Part shown: positions 11,466 to 24,400 of the stretch, one piece after another | Position numbering within the stretch: position 1 is the first letter of the stretch | Layout of the letters: each line of letters opens with the position of its first letter | From: Spisula solida | Taxonomy: Eukaryota > Mollusca > Bivalvia > Venerida > Mactridae | Direction: 5' to 3' | DNA: 64,000 bases | Assembly (NCBI GenBank): GCA_947247005.1 | Contig: OX365944.1 | Coordinates: forward strand, 4,352,501 to 4,416,500 | Position numbers and translations under genes: made by a program | The notes under the pieces: model-generated | Told to the model about the DNA's origin: nothing | What the model saw: only the letters and a program-made list of their open reading frames with translations | Database searches by the model: none

Positions 11466-11832
11466 CGCTAAAATCGTCGAAAGATTATGTGCGAGTCGTG
11501 TTTTGAGTCGAAATTTGTCAACTTTTTCGCAAATTGTGGAGGCAGGAGGGAAGATCGGCTTCTGTCATTATCACCATCGTGAAGAGTAATGTTTACTTGA
11601 TCGAATGACACCAGATATATATGGGAAAGTTGCACAACGAATTCAACACGACCAGATATTCGAGGTTGGTGTGGGAGAAATTTCATTGAAACATTTTTAT
11701 CTTTGTGTTATTTAGCTAGAGAGGCATTTACGTGAATTTTCTATTAGTCCCAAATACGTTTAATAATGTTTGTGTGATTAGTGTATGGGTCTGGGTTTAC
11801 AATGTTGATGATAAAAATAACCCAGGTGCGTA

Positions 11833-11862
11833 TCTGGAGGAGGTGGGGGGGGAGGGGGCGGG
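11833..11862 (+). other. G-rich run, potential G-quadruplex
   Basis: GGAGGAGGTGGGGGGGGAGG is followed by GGGCGGGG on the plus strand. Confidence 0.6.
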
Positions 11863-12092
11863 GTCCATACCCCAAGTATCTGTGGAAATTTCCACATAAA
11901 TTCATTATTTCTCTGCTAAATAGTTACTTCACCAGGTGAGGGGGTTCATGGATGACTTTAAATCATTGTTTAAACGTTTTTTAATTGTTCAACTTTAGAC
12001 TTTACTTTTTGAATGCCCTAGTTACACAAATTTCATTTAAATATCTTAAGAACATAGAACTGTGAACTTCAATTCAATAGAGTATATATCTA

Positions 12093-12349
12093 CAGGGGTA
12101 GTATTCACAAAGCATCTTAGAAAAAAACTTTCTTAGAATCTTAAAATTTCTAAAGTGTATCAGCTAAACAGGAAAATCAAGATTATCAATTTTTTAAGTA
12201 GTTTAGAAGGATTAAGTAAAGAGCTATAATAATCACAAAGAAAACATGCGTTATTCTTCGTTTCTTTGGAAATATGAGCAGCTCGATTTTTTAACTTAAG
12301 TCAAAATATTTAAGTTTTCCCTTAAGATGCTTTGTGAATACCAGCGCTG
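12093..12349. mobile_element. 257-bp MITE adjoining the last TOP3A exon
   Basis: Ends carry GTATTCACAAAGCATCTTA and its exact reverse complement (19 bp), with outer CAGGGGTA / CAGCGCTG arms. It ends 19 bp from the exon at 12369. No target duplication was evident. Confidence 0.8.
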
Positions 12350-12368
12350 GAGTTAAATGATAACTTAC

Positions 12369-12494
12369 CTCTTGGCAGATTGTCCACACTGACAAGATAC
12401 AGACTGATTTTGATCACAGTTTCTGCTTCTGTTATACCCGGATCCAGTGTCATTGTTCTGGTATCTGTTACTAGAGTAACTAGAGCTGCTCGTC
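12369..12494 (-). CDS. TOP3A: TOP3A exon, start of second GRF finger
   Basis: Acceptor CTGTAG and donor GTAAGT enclose 126 bases. The single leading base completes the Arg codon left open at 45155. It encodes a Ser/Asn-rich linker, then [13 protein letters not shown], the first part of a second GRF finger as in animal TOP3A. The remaining half (a TVxKxGPN...C...CxFFxW segment) was searched for by eye on the minus strand down to position 1 and not found. Confidence 0.82.
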
Positions 12495-15400
12495 CTACAG
12501 AACATAAATGTTCATACAAACAAGGGATATGAATCAATAACATGGGGGCATAAAAATATTCAAATGATTAATTGGCCAATTTCTGATTATTCAGCACATT
12601 TTAAAATTTGACCCTATTGTCAATTTACACAGAAAACCTTACTAAACCCTTTACTAGAATGACCACTTATCTAGTTCTCTATAAGGGGTGGCTTGAAGTG
12701 TTCACACTAACTCCTTACCCAATTGTTTTATTTATACCTTTTTCGTAGCAGTGGTATGTGACGCTGTACTTGAAACACTAGTTCATTAATAAACAGTGTC
12801 TTACATTATATATTTTGAAATATGACATGTGGATGATTTTTTATGATTTTTTAAGTTTTTCCAATCAGTTGCCATGGCAATCAGAGTTATTTATAGATTT
12901 CAATTCTTTAGCTGTTTTTATAAAGGATCACCATAGGAACATTGTTACCAATTCCTAATGGAATCCAACAAATACTTTAACATTGGCAGCCATGCTTTTT
13001 GACGAATAACAAAAATGTCAATTTTGTAAGAGGGTCACCCAACAACTATTTCTGTATAATTATTTTGAAATCTGGCAAGTGGTTGATTTTTAAGAATTTT
13101 TAAAGTTTTTCCAATTGGTTGCCATGGCAACCAGTTATTTATAGATCAGAGAAAAAACTTGACGGGCATCATCCCAGTATGATTGTTCAAATTTGTTTTA
13201 GTTTCATGAAATTCTACCCACTAGTTACAGAGAAATGGCTGCGGACGGACGTAAGTTGACCACTTATGGGTATTTCTGTTAAAAAGTACCCAACAATGAT
13301 AAATTACCCAATAAGAGACTTACAGAATGAATAGAATTTTCTCACGAATCAACATTTATTGGGTATTTCTTTTGTTCTCTCATACCCAACAAGTGGCCAT
13401 TCGTGTGCCCAGACACACAAGGACGGACAGATGGACGGACAACGCAATTTCAATACCCCCACCAATTTTATAATCGGCGAGGGATAAAAAGGTGATTGAC
13501 ACACTGATAGATGACCAACCAAACAAGAGGGCCCAAAGGGCCCTAGGTCGCTCACCTGTCATAGCCAGGACTGAAGTGAGGGTTGAAAAATGGTAGGGGA
13601 CTAATAGTGACTTAAAAGAATAACAGTCATTTATAAATTAATTTGGGATCTGAAAATTAAATCTTGGAAGGACTCCAAGATCCATCGTTTTAAACATCAT
13701 CGACCCTGAAAGGTCACAGAAAATTTGGTATATTTCACAATGATGAATTGACAGATGAATCGTCTGTATTATTTATACAACAACATTCAAGACACAATGA
13801 ACGAAATAAAAATTCACCTTGCTAAATTTGACCTTTATTAAATCTAAATACCTCATACAGGGTTCCCACAACTTTTCCCTGACAACAGAGCAGTTGACTC
13901 TTTAGGGTGGTTGGGCTACACAGCTGTTGCTGTCAGCATCTTTTTGTTAGAGCAAAATATGGCAATTAATAGAGAAAAGGAGGCTAAATTTGCTTTATAT
14001 GGTACAAAAAAGTTCAAGGCAGCAGATTTTAAGGCTATTGAATGGCAGAAAGTTATAACTTAGAATTATTCTGAGTGAGCATAGCGAGCGAGGACTTGTA
14101 CCATTCTTAGGTATTTTCTACATAGAATATGACACTTTTCGAATGCTTCAATGAAAAATTCCTTGACTTTTGCTCAATTTCTTGATTTCTGTAATTCCAA
14201 AATTTTCGGATATTTCTGACCTTGAAAAACTGGTTTTCCCCGACAGTGGAACTCTGTCATAGATGAAGCAGGTTAAAATCCTGCAAATATTTAAGGTAGA
14301 AGCTTCCACAAGTTTTTCCTATGATTTGACCTGGTGTCTTAGTATTTTTACCTTGGGTGGCTTATATTCTATTTTGATCTAGATTTCACCAAGACAAACA
14401 GTCACAATAGTGTTTTGAACAAAGTTCCAACAGAAATTCTCCTTCGATGCACTAGCACTTTGAATTACTGATACAACAATAACAGTTGTGATCAATTTGT
14501 TAGACAAACATCCATTGTTGAAGCATTCTTGTGTTATTGATCAGAAACCATTTGGTTCACAGACTGACCGACATCAGCAAAAGAATATACCAACTCATCT
14601 TTGAGGGGGCATAACTAACTGTCAATGCTGCAATGTTTGTGATTGCTGTATATCAGGCATATATGTGAGTGGATATTGGTAATATTAACTATTAAGGGGG
14701 CCACTGCTGACAAGTTTTTGTCTTATGTGTATCATTTCTCGCAACAAGTTTACGAATTTAAGGCAGTTAGTTTAACACTGCATGGAACATCTCACTGATT
14801 ATTTGCAGTGGATCTGACTTGTAGGCCAGCATTAGGATTGGTTTTCATTGTCCATAACGGAAGCATGAAACAAAATACAACCAACATGCACATACTTTGT
14901 TTCATCAATGAGCTAAGGAGAAAGGAAGAAGAAAATAGAAAAACAGTGCTAACAGGTTACTTTTATTGTTATAGCTTTCATATCAATGGAACAGAAATGA
15001 CAATAGATCAGTCACTTCACAAAATGTATATAAGTTAAGACAATATAAATGTAGAAATGGTGCATGTTTTTTTCTTAATATGTCGTGTATTTTGATATAG
15101 CATAAAATAATCACACAAAAACAATAAACTAACCAGTGTTTATGACATGCTCAATATTTAGCATACATTATGATGACAAATGACCATGAAGATCATCTAC
15201 CAAAAACTATGATTGTAAGGCAAACATGTAAACAATACTTTTTACCATCTAGCATCATTCAAAAATTAAATACATGGCATATTTACACATTACATAAACA
15301 TTTAGCATGCTAAATGACTCGGTTGCAGGGTATTAAACTTAAGCTTATGTGCATTACATGCGCATCTCTTACTTTAAGTACTGGTACTATATGATACTTA

Positions 15401-18400
15401 AAAATGTATATTCGTACATCATTCTATTGATTGAAAAGAGGCATTTAATGTCTGAAGTTTTGTCAACAAACATATCACTAGGGATATCACCAGATAACAC
15501 AACCATAGCTTGATAAATGTTTTGCAATAAAACATTTCCCATTGAAATGTATCCAACCCAATCAGTGCAAGTGTTAAGCGGTGAAACAATTGCCAAAGTA
15601 GCACAGTCCAACCCTTCGACCAGACAGACTACTTAGCATTGATCACAGGGAGTTCATGCTTACACACAAGATGTTATACAGTGGTGAAACAATTGCCAAA
15701 GTAGCACAGTCCAACCCTTCGGCCAGACAGACTACTTAGCATTGATCACAGACAGTTCATTAATTCACACTTTGCTGTATAACTGATCTTCACTTCATGA
15801 AAATACATTTCATAAATATTCATTAAAACATGGTAAATTAGTGATGGTAGTGAGAATCTTGTTTGTAGTTGGAAAGACTTCAGACATTTTAAGGACACGC
15901 AGGTAGAACAAGTGATGTACAATATACATAGTTTATCGATATAGAACCAGGCATTTTCATATTTAATTTGCTATGACAGTGTTTAACATAGGATTAAAAC
16001 GCGCATAGTAGCATGTATTTATCAATGAAGACTATAAGCAAGTACTACATCATGAAGACAAGACTGCATTCAGTAAACACTTAAGCCTTGGTGGAAGCTA
16101 TCCTTGTCCTTAATAAGTAAATAAGTTATTAAGGGGTCAAAATTCTGTAAAAATGTTGGATAGTGTTACATGGCTTTGACAATGTTAATTATTTATGATG
16201 TAAACAAGTATGTCAAGTTTGAAACCATTGCCTTCATGGACTTTAAAAATATTTGAGTTTCAAGAGCAGTTTTCAATGGAACGAACAAATGGATGGATAA
16301 ATGAACAAACAGATAGACATGATAATGTATACGCCTCTCGCATCAGTAGAGGCCTGGGCATAATTTAACAGTGAAAATAACATTTTAAACAAAGAAACAT
16401 AACACTGTAATAATCTTAAATGAACATACTTTTGAAATGCTTACAAAAACTAGCAAGTATTATATTACAGACACAGTTAAATGACAGTGGAATTTAACGA
16501 ATATTGAAATTTACCACTGGTTACAATACAGTGAACAGAGAGCAAGCATGCATTTAAAAGCCAAAATAAAACAAGAGATGTTTGTAAAACACATTATGCC
16601 CCCATGACAGCCAAATCCTCCATGCTCATGTTTGAAGATTCTAGGGCAAAGCGTTGTTGAGTTATTGAATGGAAACCATTTGTATAGTCAGAAAATGTGA
16701 AGGGCACAGTGAGCATGCTATTTGACCTACTCAGACCTCAAAATCAATTGGAGTCATCTACAGTTGATGACCAACTTCTATGTTAAGTTTGATGATCCAA
16801 GGGCAAAGAGTTCTTGAGTTATTGAACAGAAACCATTCAGTCTTCTACAGACCAACTGATCGAAATGTGCAATGATATGTAGCATAGTTAAACTTGTCAG
16901 ACAATCGACAGCATGGGCAATGCTGATAATAATAAATAAAACAAACATAAATTGTATTTAACATGTAATTATGGCATTCTCCAATCATAGACAAAGATAC
17001 AAAGAATATATAAGAGAGATATTACTGGCAGAGTATTGCTTCTAATTTCAATACTTTTATATACACAATTACAACATCATGCAGATTTAAAAATAAGCAA
17101 ACTGGTTGAATACCTTAACCTTAACAATGAAAATACCTTTAAACTGTACAATTTATTTACAATTGCTCAATTAAAAAAACCCAACAATTTATGGATCTAA
17201 CAATAAAGAAGTACTGAAAATACCACAAAAGTACAGATTCTGGCACAATAGGCAATCATGAAATGTAGACATAACACTTCAGTTTTATGAATACTTCAAA
17301 CAATGCATAAACATCATTACCGGTGCATAAAAGGAGAATACATACAGAGCTACAGATAAGCTGCGTAATTACCCAATAAATTTTGTTAAAAACCCGATAG
17401 ATTTTGAGAGGGGGGAGTAAGAAAAAGCAAAGACAATTTGAAATACCCAAATACAAAATAATTTAATAGTGATAAATAGTACATTAGAGCTTATTTACCC
17501 TTTGAGTTTTATCAAATACCCAATTAAAATTTGTCAAAACCCAATCAAAATTGAAACTCGGGGTAAAATACGCTATTGACTATAACTTTATCTGTAGCTA
17601 TGTACATAAATAGTATTCACGCATTTTTGCAAAATCATTGTGAAAATATACTAAATTTTGTAGTTTGTTTCTTCAACAGTTTGAGGATTTTAATGAAGAA
17701 ACAAGACTGTATTCAATAAACACTAGTGCACCAGTAAAAGCCTGGTCAATAATGTCAAGCTAAGTCAACCAAGGGCCATAATTCTTTTAAATGTTGGATG
17801 AAGTTACTTGGCTTTGTAATGTTGATGGTATGCCAAGATTGAAAGCAATCATCACAGTCTTGATGAACTTAACGAAATATTTGAGTTTGAACAACTGGGA
17901 AGTTTTGGTTAAAATTTTTGAATGGACGAAACGGTCAACGGAAGAACAGACAGGACAATCACTATACACCATTGCATTAGTAGATGCCAGAGCATAAAAA
18001 CACAGCTGGCAAACAGTGCAAATCTTACAGATTACAACAATATCTTTAAATGAAGACAGGACGAGGTTAGAACCTATCTAACCCGTCACCATGCGGACAT
18101 AGATAAAGAAGTGGCAATTCATAATACAATAGAAAAAAATTAACATTTTTACCCGAAGTGAACAACAGGGCACAAAAAAACACATGCAAAAAGGCACAGA
18201 CACTGCCTATCGTAAAAAATAACAACTACAAAAACACGACATCTCACTGCGAAAGTCTGTTGCTTAAGCCAGTCAAACTTATCCAAAGTAAGAATGAGGT
18301 GACAAGAATAACATACGGACAACATATCACAGCACACAACAAATGTACATGCAATTTTGAAAGATACGAAGCAGCCTTATGGTGGACAACAAAATTTCAA

Positions 18401-21400
18401 GAGGGCACATACAAAATGAATAGAGTTCGTGTAAAGGAACAGAGGACAAATATTGTGTAGTAATTGTCTATTTTTACGATAAAGTGGACAATACATCCAT
18501 AAAGGAAGATTGGCCACCTCGCACAAAAACAACCTCAATTGAACCCTATACAGCTTTCATGTGCAAAAAGACAATTTTGTGATCTGACCAATAAGTTTCA
18601 CAAGTTCCAACTGCACCATCAACATTAGGTAATCGAACATTCGAAAATACCAAATCAAGAGTTGACATATGATCTGTGGTACATTCATGTATAAGCATTT
18701 GGCATGAAAACATATCACTTAATTTATTCACAATGCCATGTTTTAGCGAATCATCAATATTGAAGTCTCCAAGTATCATCAATGATTTTGATGGGTTCAA
18801 ATAAGGCACAAGTTCTTGGTTTAGACAGGAAAAAAGATTTCTGTCAGACATTTGCGGAGACTTGTACAAAAAAATAACCTGTGCTTCAATTGAGGAATGT
18901 CTAGCAGTTATCATGATGAATTCTAATTTATCTGAACTAAACTTTCTGTTCTCTGTAATAATGATATCGGTTTTGGCATATAGTGCTAATCCATGAGGTG
19001 GTCTTTTGCACGAATTGCTTCCAATTTGGTCATTTCGAATCAAAGAATAGCCTTCTATTGCAAAATCAATATCATTATCAGACTGATGTAGTCGAGTTTC
19101 TGCTAATCCAAAGATATGTGTTGACAACAGATTTTTGTCATGTCTCACATCATCAAAATGAAGATTTAAGGACCTACAGTTGTTGAAAGCAACTTTGAAC
19201 TGAGAGACTGGATCTATCAACTCTAATGAAGTATCACAAAGTTCAAGCATTGATGTATTGTGCAATCGCAGCATTTCAGTCTTTACTTGTTCATCAACGT
19301 GTAATGCTTTTTCATTAAAGTTGAGAATCTGAAGATTTTCAATTGATCTAACCCTGCTTAATGCAACGTAGTGTAAATGTGGAACTTTACGAGTTTTGCG
19401 TTGTGACAGGTCAATGACAACTCTTTCAAGAGTACTACCTTGGGCTCTATGAACAGACCGTCCTGCAGAAGGTTGCAAAGGAAACTGAACTCTTTGAAAT
19501 GTCTTCCTGTTGTATGTAAATGATCTTTCTACATCAAAAATAGGAGTCCAATTATTTTCGATATTGTTATGATACAGTCCCCTGTTTTTGTACTTAATTC
19601 TTGTTTCCATTCCTGCTTTTTTGTCATCAAATAAAACCCAGATTATGCTTGGCCGTCTAGTGGTTTGTAGTTTATACTCAATTAGTTTAACTACACAGGA
19701 TGCGCCATTGGCTAGACCATCTTCTGTTTTTATGTTTATTGTTAAATCATATATGAGGTCAACAACGACTGTCAAAGAGCAATGTAAATTTGCTGTTTGG
19801 TTAGGATCTGTGACATTCTTTAGGTTTGTAAGGGCACAGTCTATCTTTTCTTTAGATATCTTTGGTGAGACATATGCATCCAAACATGGTATAACAACCT
19901 TTTCTGTCATCATATTGCCAATAGTTTTATCATTAAAGACATGCATAAAAAAGTTTTCTGCAAAAAGATGAGGTGCATTGTTTTGATACTCATTATCAAT
20001 TGTTGTGACTTCACATTGCTTTAACCTAGTCTTGTCTTCAGTTGTTAATATATTAACTCTTAATCTATTTAGCAACTCGGCAAATTCAAGGTCATCCCTC
20101 TGTCTCATTATTTCTGTTAATTCGAACATGGAAAATAAGTCTTTCCATAGGTTTCTTGATAATGCAGAAGCACCATGTTTCATGTCATTGAAAATCCAAT
20201 CTCCACTGACAGGCTTCAACTGATACAGATCACCAACAGCAATAATACTAACACCACCAAAAGGTATTCTGGTTCCTTTCAATGATTGGAGCCTTTGATC
20301 AATGAAATTCAACATAGAATTGCTAACCATTGAAATTTCATCAATTACTACAACTGACAAATCACGGTACTTTGATCTGAAGGTATTGAGACTGTCACAT
20401 GTTAATGTTTGATCTGATTGCTTAAACTTTTGTTTAAATGCAGATGAAATGGTAGAACCATTAATATTAAATGCTGCCTTTCCTGTAAACGCACAAAGAA
20501 GAACCCTTGTTTGATCAGCATCTTCTCCTTCTTTCAGATTAAATATTTTAAACAGAGTTTGATACAATGCTCGAATAACTAGACTTTTACCAACACCAGC
20601 TCCGCCAGAAAGAAATGCATATAAAGGGGCTTCTTTTGTTTTAATCCAGTGAACTACATGGTTGTAAAATTGTTTCTGTTTACAATTCAAAGACTGTAAG
20701 AGTTTTCTGTATTCAATATCTGATAGGATATGCTCATTTACATCAATTTGAGGAGCAGAAACGTAACAACCAATTTCAGTTCCTATATCATACTCTCTGT
20801 GTTCAATTCTATCAGGATTGAAATAAATAAACTGCTCTGACTGAACTGGTCCTTCTTCCTCATCTTCACCTTCAACTTGCTGGGTACTTGGTGCTATAGT
20901 GTCATATGAATCATAATCAGCTTCAGCCAAATCTCTTGCAAGCTCCAATTCTTCCGCATGATGCTCATACTTTGAACATTTATGATCTATCATATGCTTC
21001 AAAGATTCATAGTGTTCTTTGTAAGTTATGAAATTTCCAAGCAAGTCAGTGTCTTCATTTCTCCAAGGGTGGAACAGTAAAAGTTTCTCTCTGTAATGGT
21101 TTTCTGGGTCTGTTTTCTGATTGAATCTTACATACCTAATGAATTTTTTGTGACATTGTTTTATTTTTATGCCATTCTTTAAAGTTAATACAGTTGTAGT
21201 ATCCCCAAAGCTTCCAACTTCTGACATTTCTGTATCATTTTCATGATCTCGTTCCTGCTCATCTGTATAGTCATGTTGTCTTTCTGGATAAATTACTTCT
21301 AACTCTGACACATAATCGGCTAAACAATAATTTTCCAATTGTTTTGGACGCTTTGAATATCTTTTGATTTTATTGCCTGACATAATATCTGTTGAGTTTT

Positions 21401-24400
21401 CAGGTAATTCATCAAGCATAGACTTTGGTTTCAACAACTGTACTCTTTGATCAGGCATAGATGTGTTTACAAAGATCACACTCCTTGAACTTTTAGTTAA
21501 AGGCATTTGCAGCACTAAATAAACCGCCTCTTGTGCACTCACTTCAACACTGTTTGAGAATACATTTCCAATGTGTCTAACTTGTCTTTTGATATCCATA
21601 TTGCCATTCCTTGCTTCTTTTGCAGCAGCATGTAGCAAATTGCTCATTCCTCTTTGAGACTTACTGATGTATGAAACTATATACATGGCGCAGGCATATG
21701 GATCTAACACAAATTGTATGTCAATGTTTGCCTTCCATGCCTTTAACACATGATCATTGTACAAATTGACACGGATCTCACATGGATGCCTTTTCAAAAA
21801 TACCTTAGAAGAGTTCAATGAGCTTCTTATACATTTAATATATTTTTCTTCTGTCATTTGTGCAACAGTGTCAAGAAACTCTTTGTAAGACATTTGATAT
21901 CCATCTTTCTCATTATTCATTTTTTTCTGTAGATTTTGGTACAATTTATGATATTTGTCCTTTTCAGTTTCCAGTGGTTGTAAGACCATAGTTCTAGGAA
22001 GAGGCGGTAATGGGTAACCAAAACGACAGAGTTTGTCTTCCGTTTTCCTGCATGTTCTAGAATGTTTGTGAATTTGAAGTTCTATCAAATGACCAAGATA
22101 TGGGTTGTCCATTGAACATCTTAAATACTGATCTACATAAGTAGTCAATTCCTTCTCAGAATCTACATTGAATTTTGGTGCATTTGCTACCCATACTATC
22201 ATATGAATATGTGGTGATCCACGCTGCTGAAACTCCACTCTTATAAAATGATCAATGACTTTTCCAACAGGTTCATGTTGACTTTTAAGTACAGTGTTTA
22301 TGAACTCTTTTACTCTGTGATCAAAGTATCTAGAACATGTGACTGGATCAGATTGAATGAGTTTTATTTTTTGTTCCCATGACAAGTTTTCAATTTCATT
22401 ATCAGTGTAGTTGACTTTTCCATTTAACTTGGTTAACATTTTTAACAGATCAATCCATCTTGTATCAGCCGAAGACAACGACATGAACCAAGTTGGCAAA
22501 CCCAGCTGTCGAATCATAGCATAAACATCTTTTTTTCTAGATTCTAAATATGCTGGAGAATTTCTAAGCTGTTTAAACAAATAGTAACCTTCATCTTTTT
22601 TTACTATGTTGTCAATGCACTCGGAATTCCTTGCTTGTGCAGCAGTAATATCTATCGTTCCAGTTTGACATCTTCTTACAGCAAGATTAGCTTTATCACT
22701 AAGTTGCTTCATTTGTATTTTTTTCAGTTTGAAAAATATATTAGGTACACTGTTTGCAGCCCGTCTATCTTGACTTCTCAGTTCCCATTTTGCAATATCA
22801 CTATAATGTACAGGCACTTCTCTATCATCATTGTCTATTCGTCTCTGACCACAAAATATGCAAGGGAAACAAAGATATTCTGAATCTTTATCTTGGAAAA
22901 TACTGAGAGGTCTTTGACCTTCTCCTGGAGCAAAGGTAAAAGTAGAGTTTCTGTTTTCAAGATCTGCATCATCCAACAATGTATCAATATTACCAACATT
23001 TTCATGAGAAACTTCTTCTGCATCAGAATCATAAAGTTCTTCAACAACTGGTATACTTTTTTTTGAGACATTGACATTGGATATGTTCTGATCATTTGAA
23101 CGATTCTCAGGCATTTGACTAGCAACACTATCAAAATTAATAACATTAGACTTTGAATTAGATTGTTCTTGGGACTCAAAGTATTCATGTATTATATCAT
23201 TACTGTCTTGCAAGACACGTTTAATCCACTGTTGATCTATCTGAACATTTGCATTTTTATACAAAGCACTAGTTTTCATCAACCAGTGCAAAGCACAGAG
23301 TACACGAAGGGGTCGTACATTTTCAGAAAATACGCATGATTTAAATGACATTTTTTTCTTCAATTTTACAGCTACAGTTACATTTTCATCAAAAGGTCGT
23401 GGTAGTGCATTAACAACTGGTTGAATATCAACAGGAACATTAACAACATTTCCTTTAACAGACAATTGGCGACCACGGGGTAGTTCTCTCATTTGCATAA
23501 ACGGTATACGTAAAGCAATCAAACGCTCTTCAAGCGCAAACAGTTCTAATTCTCTTGGCTTTGTTGGCCATTTCATACCATTAACAACAGATAATGCTGG
23601 GACCTTATCCTTGATAATGCTTATTTTACAAGTAGTGCATACCCATTCTTTATCATCAACTGATAATACATTGGTAAAGTATTTTTCATTTCCCTTTCGT
23701 AAAGACTCAGCTTCTGACACACTCTGTTTGAACCATGTTTGATGACAACAACTACATATATATAGTGGCCCTACTGCTATATTTTGATGGAACCGTGTAA
23801 TACATGTGTCTATACTTAGACCATATTTTCTGTGTTTCGCATGTAAATGTTCAGCATGCGAGAAGGTTGGATCTTTGCGTTTGGAAGCTTTCTGTTGACA
23901 ATCAAGGATAGTTTCAGCTTTCTTGTTTCTGTCATCAAATCTCCATTGTTGTTTTGCAATTCTTTCTTGCTCTAGTTTAAAAGGGTTCATCCTTGCATTC
24001 CTCTTAGACTGATTTTGTACTTGTATTTCTTTGAGTTTAAATTCTGCAGACTCTCTAGCTTTTTGTTTTGACAGTAATGAGGACTTTTTTTCGTTTTTCT
24101 TAAATTCTGCGGACTCTCTAGCTTTTTGTTTTGACAGTAATGAGGACTTTTTTTCGTTTTTCTTAAATTCTGCGGACTCTCTAGCTTTTTGTTTTGACAG
24201 TAATGAGGACTTTTTTTCGTTTTTCTTAAATTCTGCGGACTCTCTAGCTTTTTGTTTGGACAGTAACGAGGACTTTTTTTCGTTTTTCTTAAATTCTGCG
24301 GACTCTCTAGCTTTTTGTTTGGACAGTAACGAGGACTTTTTTTCGTTTTTCTTAAATTCTGCGGACTCTCTAGCTTTTTGTTTGGACAGTAACGAGGACT

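Larger units (their letters stand above)
10686..12092. other. Upstream region of the PIF1-like gene
   Basis: 10700-11280 is very AT-rich. 11300-11700 is CpG-richer and may hold the promoter and 5' exon of the PIF1-like gene. 11833-11862 is a G-run (see separate entry). No other coding potential was recognised. Confidence 0.5.

Noticed and set aside
11468..11686. 72-codon minus-strand open frame
   Set aside because: No recognisable protein. It overlaps the probable promoter/5' region of the PIF1-like gene, and another frame is equally open.
13349..13562. Short open frames starting [17 protein letters not shown]
   Set aside because: Part of the dispersed GGGCCCTAGGTCGCTCACCT repeat, present elsewhere without gene context.
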